From NCBI GenBank assembly GCA_933228895.1, contig OW121854.1, positions 51,688,609-51,752,608 on the forward strand: 64,000 nucleotides of DNA, read 5' to 3'. The notes under the pieces were generated by a model. That model was not told where the DNA came from, did no database searches, and saw nothing but the letters and a program-made list of their open reading frames with translations. Shown here one piece after another: positions 57,285-64,000 of this stretch. The translations under genes and the position numbers were made by a program. The stretch is from Platycnemis pennipes (Eukaryota; Arthropoda; Insecta; Odonata; Platycnemididae). How positions within the stretch are numbered: position 1 is the first letter of the stretch; every line of letters begins with the position of its first letter.

Positions 57285-57640
57285 ATACTAGTCATCCTAT
57301 TATTGGTTCAACGCAGTTATCTACTTGGCTCATCTGATATTTAATCGCTTCACATTAGAACAATTTTTTTCTTACATCCTTTACTAATTCAGCCATATAT
57401 CTCTTGCAAGATCTTCTTTGGCTCTTCTTCCTCTTTACATTTTCTTCGACAACTGTTTTTAATGGACTGTTATGTCTCAATAAAGGTATACAAAAAATAT
57501 AAGGTCAATCAATTTCCGTGCCTTATATAAAAAGTTTTAGACGGACTTCTCTTTTGTGGCACTATTTTTATAACTGTTTCTTTTGTTCTTTGTTATTCGA
57601 CCTCTCAATTTTGCAAATCATCCTAAAATCTTTTTAGATA
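57285..57640 (-). mobile_element. Degenerate RTE-like retrotransposon, copy 6
   Basis: The left end resembles the family 3' end (TCATCCTATTATTGGTTCAA, cognate to the tail junction of other copies). In reverse, eroded RMICKIERSNNKEQ, VPQKRSPSKTF and LRHNSPLKTVVEENVKRK are followed by RYMAELVKDVRKK, all in family order. There are several stops and frame changes. The ends are not sharp enough to see a target duplication. Confidence 0.7.
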
Positions 57641-57919
57641 TGAAAAAAATGGAAAATCTTTTGCAATTCCGTAACACCAAATTTTGGACATTTTTAAGTT
57701 AGTTATTCAGAGGAGAAACCGACAACTGAGGCAATTTTCACCATTTAAGACGGGTAGGTAATTTCATAAGTGCATGATGAAAATGATCAGAGACTCGAGG
57801 AAGGTGGAGACAAATCCGGCGTTGGCATTAGTCTACCATTCACGAAAGAAGCCCACGGTGTAACGTTCCACTCGGATGGATTCCTGGATTTGAAGTGCTC
57901 TCCACAAAACATTTAAATT

Positions 57920-57930
57920 AGGACCGGTAT
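57920..57930. repeat. Target-site duplication, left copy
   Basis: AGGACCGGTAT matches 58170-58180 exactly and brackets the insertion 57931-58169. Confidence 0.93.
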
Positions 57931-58169
57931 CATCATCATCATCATTGGTCAACAATCCTAGGATTGGTTTGACGCCGCTTTCCACTCGATTCTTCTATCG
58001 GCCAACCTTTTCATTGTGACGTAATTCTTCTCTTTTACATTCTTCACAACCTGTTCCATGTATCTCATACGAGGCCTGCCTTTGCCAATCTTCCCGTTCA
58101 CTTTTCCCTCGACAATAGTCTTCATCAGGCCATCGTGTCTTAAGTTATGGCCGATTAAGATTAAGATTA
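57931..58169 (-). mobile_element. RTE-like retrotransposon fragment with 11 bp target duplication, copy 7
   Basis: On the minus strand this is the last part of the family: the LIGH-equivalent segment through the KTIVEGKVNGKIGKGRPRMR-type region, then the MEQV.KDVKEKNYVT-type end, a short UTR and a TGATGATGATGATG tail (plus strand CATCATCATCATCATTGG at 57931). The upstream side ends in an ATTAAGATTAAGATT triplication at about 58153-58168, possibly added at the 5' junction. The flanking AGGACCGGTAT copies mark it as one retrotransposition event. Confidence 0.95.
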
Positions 58170-58180
58170 AGGACCGGTAT
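58170..58180. repeat. Target-site duplication, right copy
   Basis: AGGACCGGTAT is identical to 57920-57930. Confidence 0.93.
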
Positions 58181-58255
58181 ACCGATGAAAAATCTCTGCT
58201 GCTGCAAATCGAACGGGGTTCTGAGGTTGGGAAGTGAGAACTCTATCCACCACAC

Positions 58256-58426
58256 AATCATCATCATCGGTCAACAATCCTATGATTGGTTTGACGCAGC
58301 CCTCCACTCCATTCTTCTATCGGCCAACCTATTCTTCTCCGCTCCTGTCATCGTCCACGTCTCACTGCCGTAAAGGAACATACTCCAGATATATGTTCTT
58401 ATGAATTGTTTCCTTATTTTGTATTC
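58256..58426 (-). mobile_element. RTE-like retrotransposon fragment, internally deleted, copy 8
   Basis: The 3' tail and first 80 bp (to the CTATCGGCCAACCT segment at about 58331) are joined directly to sequence that lies about 400 bp further upstream in copy 1, namely the reverse of the segment encoding LYGSETW-type residues (ATTCTTCTCCGCTCCTGTCA onward). The middle of the element is therefore missing. CCACCACAC at 58247-58255 and 58427-58435 is a 9 bp candidate target duplication, implying that the already deleted form was inserted. Confidence 0.88.
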
Positions 58427-58435
58427 CCACCACAC

Positions 58436-58770
58436 CACATCAATGTGATATCCTTAAGTGTTTATATATTCAGTACAAGGTTCACTTATACTTATATTCT
58501 AGACTCCAGTTTTTCGAAGTCACTCTGCTACATGTTAATATGCATACCGCTTTGGACCTCAGTGAAAAATGTTATTTTGACGATATGATATTTATGTTTG
58601 CTTAAAATTAGGTTCGTATTCAAATTTGGTGCAAAATTGTCTAGTTGTGCTCTCACGGATTATGTGCTATAATCTGCAGTAACAATTCATATATACGTAA
58701 TAGCATAGCTTAACTTGATATGACTCACTCCAAATAGACCCAAAGAAATAGGTACCAGAATAATTACCTA
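58436..58770. other. AT-rich spacer, nothing recognised
   Basis: There are no supported features. Confidence 0.35.
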
Positions 58771-58825
58771 ATTCAGCTTAGCTGGTGCGCCATTGATGCG
58801 TCATAGTTCGAGTCTCAAGGGACCA
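58771..58825 (+). mobile_element. Weak tRNA-like SINE head
   Basis: TTCAGCTTAGCTGGTGCGCC resembles an A box and AGTTCGAGTCT (58804-58814) a B box, but the spacing between them is short. This is a low-confidence call. Confidence 0.3.
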
Positions 58826-60349
58826 GGATATTATTAGGGTACCAGATCGCAAAATCCTTTTGATAGGTCCATAGACCATGCGTACCAAATGAAACTTTCT
58901 TATTATTGAATTAAACGTTTTTCTCTGCATGACTTAAAGTTGTATAGGAATTATATCTGGTAACGATACAAAATGCCTACAATTGAGGATTATCATTATT
59001 TATTAAAAAGTAATTAATCATGTAATTATTTAATTATAATAAATGCTGTATACATATGTACAATGTATATGAATCCTAGGCTTACAATTTTTTCCCTTAA
59101 GTAGCGAAAATCTACTGGTAAAACCACTTAGCAATCATTTTTCTGAACACATGGACTTTTCGATTGATTTTATTTTAATATTCACAAAACATTTTCATTA
59201 ATCTTTATTAAAAACTACAGCTAAGAAAAAGAATGAATGAATGAAAACAATTTTTTTCAATTATTTATTACAAAACTACTACTTTTTGGCGATTATTTAG
59301 TTATATATAGTGAAATTTGGTATAAATAGCGAAATACAGCTAAGAATGGCAGTCTAAAGCATTGCCGAACTCACTGAAAATTCAAGACCAACCTTTGTGT
59401 GAGGATGCGTTTTTACCTACCTTTCGAATACATTTGAGGGTGGAGTCAATACTATTTTATCTAACCTAGCATGTAGAGAACAAAAATGTGAATTTTAATT
59501 TTTTCAAGTTTTGATTACAATTTAGGGCTTTGGTCCCGCTGTGCATCAATCGGATTAGTGTGGTGGTTATAAACTGACATTCCATGATGAGGAATAAGAA
59601 TTTTGGCAATGGAAAATATTTTACCCAGAATCCCGGTCCCAACTCGGTGGGGAGTTGTTTGAGAACACAATTCAAGAGGTCTGTCCGTCTGGAGGGATGT
59701 CAAACCTCGGAACCGATATCGCCTTTTGCTGACGGCAGGCTAATTACGACGTCGGGTTTCTTGTCACTCCTCCTCTTCTCCCGAAATACTTGCCCCTTCC
59801 CAAATACCCACCGATGCTAATTGGCCAAATGACCTTAAAAAATACCTCCTGTAAAAACTGATAGTATAGGATTGATACAAATAAATAGTGGACAGAGATA
59901 ACGTGCGGCGAATACTTTAGCAACATATATGAAATACGGTGCCCGAGATATTTTCGATTATCAAATAACTGTTTTCCTTTCATGGTATGTTTGGATCCGT
60001 AAGGCTTCTTTCATTCAGATACTTCTGCGTATTTCTCTTAGGAATTCCCTATTGGTCAATTATTTTATATTAAATTCCTTGGGATATATATTGGTTACCA
60101 GATCCTCATAAAAATTTTTCCACTTTTATATTGTTCCTGAAATATCTCCATTGGAAGCTCCTATTCTTCAGGCGTCACATGACACAGGGTTTTTCCTACT
60201 ACTCTTACCTTTACCCATTTCATACCATCTCTGTTGACTTGGGACACGCTATTGAATGCGACATGTTTTTGCATGCTTTCATCAATTAAAACTCAACGTG
60301 AGGTTTTATATCGTACTCGGCGATGTGCCGTAAGATTTTCATGTTCTTA
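58826..60349. other. AT-rich spacer, nothing recognised
   Basis: A GAATGAATGAATGAAAA microsatellite is near 59231. A mid-GC patch at 59620-59820 opens frames of 78-79 codons on both strands without a recognisable motif. Confidence 0.4.
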
Positions 60350-60640
60350 TTATGGAGAAGAAAAGTCTGATGGAAACTTAAATGGCAGAGGGGGGGCAAC
60401 CTCTTGAGGCCACATGCTGAGACATGATGATCTGATGAGAACAGTTATTGAAGCAAAAGTGTGCAGTATGAACGGTCATGTCTTGTATGAAATATTTTGT
60501 TTGAGTAAACGGTGAAGAATGTTAAAGAAAGGACTTGGAAGGATGAAGAGATGAGATAATAGTTGAAAGAGATATAAGTTGAAAACAACGTCAAACCAGA
60601 CTCAGTATTGATGACTTGCGATGATGATGAAGATGAATAC
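60350..60640 (+). mobile_element. Degenerate RTE-like retrotransposon, copy 9
   Basis: MEKKSLMET-like sequence at about 60353 is followed by GHMLRHDDLMRTVIEAKV (60408-60460) and, through frame changes, a VKNVKERTW-type segment. It ends in a CGATGATGATGAAGATGA tail after the CAAACCAGACTCAGTATTGA cognate of the family 3' end. A run of seven G at 60391 may be one of the frameshifts. Confidence 0.75.
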
Positions 60641-63600
60641 ACCCATTGAATTTTCGGTGATATATTTCTGGTATTATATTTGTCCTTTGATTTTGATATT
60701 ATCATTTAATTGCAGTAAAACAGTGTCAGCGAAAACATATATGCACTTGGAAATGCCATTTCACTTTTTGGAATGGATATTGCTCTGCTACTCACAACCA
60801 ATGCTTTATTGCGTACGTCAAGCAGAACTGCAATAAAATAAGACACGCAGTTGAGGTGAGAGAAAGAAAAATGCTTTATTTCTTGAGTTGGAACGATTTC
60901 AACTATCAGGAAAATTGACAAAAAACTGCTATCTATATATCTGCGAATAGTGCTACTTATTTGGCCAAAAAACATGTAAGTGGGTAATCTGAGTATTTAA
61001 GAATCATTTCTCTTCGTTAGTGAAGCATAGTTTCCAAAGAATTGCAGCCATAGTGATTCACAAAAGAGTGTAAATCAAAATAGCATCGAATATGATGCAG
61101 ACATATCCCTCCTTTTTCTTGTCTCTTAAGTCTTGTCTCAATCCTTATTCCAATTTTTTTAGAATTTCACATCATTACGATCAAATCCTAACTAACGCGT
61201 AACTACTGATATTGCGCGTAACTGATATTTGCTTGCGATTGAATATTTCACGCAATATTTGAGAGACCATGTCGTATTATTTAGCGCAGTATTCCTCCTC
61301 TTTGTTCGTATTCTTCACAACAATGCATTTTGCGCCCAATCATTATTTTTTGATTACATGCTAATCATCACATGTCAGCGATTAAGATATTTTGGCTGCT
61401 TCACATGATTTAATGCAATAGATTTAAACGAGGCTATATTTTTGTGGTGTTTTCTAAAGATAAATAACAGGATATTAATTATAAATTTGAAGTTTTAAGC
61501 TAGTCTAACACTTGACCGTAGGATTCTTGTGCATAACTATTGCTGAATAAACGAATTACGAAGTTTCTTTTACGTCAAAATTTAACTCATGGTTGCCAGG
61601 TGTTTTACATTTAGGCACTTAAAAATAGGTGCATATTTGTTGTGTCTACATTTTTGATGTCTCTAATTTCTCCTTATATCTATACCTTCAAAGTCTTTCT
61701 TAATACTTCCTGTTTTTCGTCATTTTCTGAAAGAGTGATATCTAAAGAATAATGACATTCTTTGTCCTACCCTTGTTGTATTTAAATGTTTCAGCTCATA
61801 TAACCTTTCACTTTTCACGCTTGCTTTTTATATTGCCCATTAATGGTCCCATTAACTTTTGGGTCTTTTCCTCAGTCCGATACCTTCTAATTAACCCTAA
61901 AAATAAATATGGTATCTCGCTGCTATAAATATTTCTTTTGTTTCGCTGATTTTTGAGTTTGAATTTCTTCCTTTCCTAAGGTTTTGACGCAACTACCCAT
62001 CACTTATTTAAAATGTGTAGGTTTTCTGTAAATTTTTCATTAATTAAGTATTATCTTTGTGAATACTTACCATGAATTTCCCAAAATGCGATTTTATTCC
62101 TCTGTCACTCCAGCACTGTGATCGGTAGGTACCCCGTCGCTTTTAAAGATATTTATTATGCTATAAATACTAAACTACTCTTGAAATATGAGTAGTTCAA
62201 CGAAAAATGTGATTGGTATTATGAGGTGACAACTTTAATAGTGACATTAATACATAAAAATGCGCGAGTTCATGTGGAATTCATGTCACATTAGCCAAGG
62301 ACAACACAGTGAATGACTTAATAAACCAATTAAAGAGCTGTGAAGTTAAAAAGGCACAAAAACTCTGCAGATACTGCATCGTTAGCTTCAATTGAAGGAA
62401 TTCTTGAAACTGTTCATTAGAAGTAAAGTAATGATTGAATTCTTTCTATTCGTCTTTAGACTGTGCCACTTTGTAAGAAGATTCCGCTAAAAACCATGTT
62501 CAAATGCAGCAAAATGATAGTTACCATACTTAATGCTTAATTATTACCGGTTAAGACTAGGACCTTACCCATCGAATTTGCCTATTGGATCGTGAATTGC
62601 GGCCAGTGAATATGTGGTGAATGAAAGTTTGTGGAGTGGTTGCTATGGAATAAGGGGTGTTAAAAGTTGAATAAGAAAATGCGATCAATGTTAAACTTTC
62701 CACAATTCCCAAAATATTTTTAAATATACCTTTTTCTCTTTGGTCTTTAATCTGAGCCGATAGAAAACTCATAGAGGTGAACGGGAAGCATATGGGTGTT
62801 AAATATTAATGGAGAAAAATAAATGACAAAATTTGCCTGAGACATTGCAGTTGTGATTCATTCCACTCTTCAAGAGACCATTCGATCGCCATCTATTCCA
62901 TAACGTAGGTACAAGAAAAGCTATACCATTTGCTATATTTGATTATTTTTCTCTATAAATAGTGATCTTTATGAAAATATCACCTTTAATACGACGTTTT
63001 TTTGTGGTAGATGAAGAAGTTGTGCATCAAATGTGAGCTAAATAATATATAATCAGATCTATTGCGATACTGTGGTGAAAAAGATGAGCGAGAAACGATT
63101 AGGAAAGAAGGCAAGGAGATGTTATGTGAGAGAATAAATAACTAATTGAATAACTAAGCCGGCATGTGTTGTACGCGCCAGAAATATGCTTTAAACTTTT
63201 TTAAAACAGATTAATATGGATTTAAATAAGACAAGAATGTCTACGGTCTGAAACAAAGCCATTTGAAAGTATTTCTTATCATTAACTCTTATTTGCTATG
63301 GATTGTATGCCTTATTAATTGAGCATTGCTTACTGTATAAATCTTTTCCTTCCTTCAGGAAAACAGTTTATCTTCCTGTCTTGTGTACTTAGAGTGAATT
63401 ATCTCTTTAATCATCTTCAAGCAAATATTTCCTCATACATATTTCCGGAACCAGCCTTGTATTTTTTTACTGCTCATAACTTCCTCTGTAAATTCCATAT
63501 CCGCCGTTTTCCTTCCAAGCAATTCTTCATTTTCTTTCCTGCCAATCCATCTTATTTTATTATGCTGTCTTTTACTCCACACTTAAGCTACTAAACCCCA

Positions 63601-63719
63601 AATATCTATCATTTTCTTACTTATGCACCAATATGCACAAACGTATCTACATGTCGTATTGTTTGTAAGACTAAACTTAGGTTATGCCTGCGAATATATA
63701 CACACGCATATTCAAATTT
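60641..63719. other. AT-rich spacer, nothing recognised
   Basis: About 3 kb with frames no longer than 91 codons (63319-63594 plus), all without recognisable motifs. Confidence 0.45.
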
Positions 63720-64000
63720 AGGTTTTTTTTTTCTCTCTCCCCCTCGTTTCGTATTCCGTTTCGTCTTCCTCTCGCGTCCTCATCTCGCAGATGTCACCCC
63801 CCCTTCCTCTCTCTCTCTCCCCTCCTCTAGCACTTCGCTGGTGCCTTTCCCTCCAAGACCACCCTACCCCTAACGTCACTTCCCCTTAACATCCGGCTCC
63901 CTCTTCCTGGGGGAAGGGGTTAGCGAGACAGGAGAAGGAGAGAGTGAGAGAGCAGGAGGAGAGCTCCGGTCTCCTTAATGAGCCTCTTTTCTCATCCATC
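63720..64000. other. Pyrimidine-rich block switching to purine-rich at the right edge
   Basis: C/T-rich from 63725 to 63905 (CTCTCTCTCTCC), then G/A-rich from 63910 to 63965 (GGAGAAGGAGAGAGTGAGAG), giving an imperfect mirror arrangement. It is cut by the window end. Confidence 0.5.

Overview
This is eukaryotic, non-coding, transposon-rich DNA. It most likely comes from an arthropod with a large genome, probably an insect; this is inferred only from the retroelement and pogo-like families present and is not proven. It is AT-rich, has no operon-like packing and no long reading frame with a recognisable host protein. I found no complete host gene, no true tRNA or rRNA gene and no CRISPR array. 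The window looks intergenic or like part of a very long intron.

The dominant content is fragments of mobile elements. (1) At least nine 5'-truncated copies of an RTE-like non-LTR retrotransposon (1558-2199, 20438-20815, 37248-37865, 43485-43938, 50410-50878, 57285-57640, 57931-58169, 58256-58426, 60350-60640) share the reverse transcriptase C-terminus and a TGATGA-type tail. Three have recognisable target-site duplications. (2) Two coding copies (28205-28727 and 48462-49275) and two tail-only copies (12190-12325, 54268-54325) belong to a jockey/CR1-like retrotransposon with a TAGATG-type 3' tail. (3) A 2.46 kb pogo/Tigger-like DNA transposon (32153-34607) has perfect terminal inverted repeats, TA duplications, reiterated subterminal motifs and a decayed DDE transposase. 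(4) A second, different pogo-like transposase remnant (15240-17010) is split by a 0.54 kb insertion. (5) Several non-autonomous elements occur: a 319 bp fold-back element (3687-4005), a 550 bp TIR element (45321-45870), tRNA-like SINE heads and a hAT-like end.

There is also repeat structure that I cannot name: a 168 bp tandem array (21759-22258), an old 166 bp tandem duplication (51943-52215), a conserved 0.5 kb dispersed repeat (23030-23750 and 40194-40665), and a series of near-perfect hairpins with very short loops (18763, 38565, 38787, 39270, 40022). Strongly strand-asymmetric pyrimidine or purine blocks lie at 180-330, 4010-4450, 26800-27750, 35640-36365, 42900-43190, 51000-51430 and 63720-64000. 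A CpG-rich block is at 55130-55500.

The only hint of host-type coding sequence is a pair of inverted, exon-sized blocks at 41268-41503 and 42461-42687. The second encodes about 70 residues that weakly resemble an M1 aminopeptidase N-terminal segment. The elements share no pathway; what the window records is successive, nested insertion and decay.
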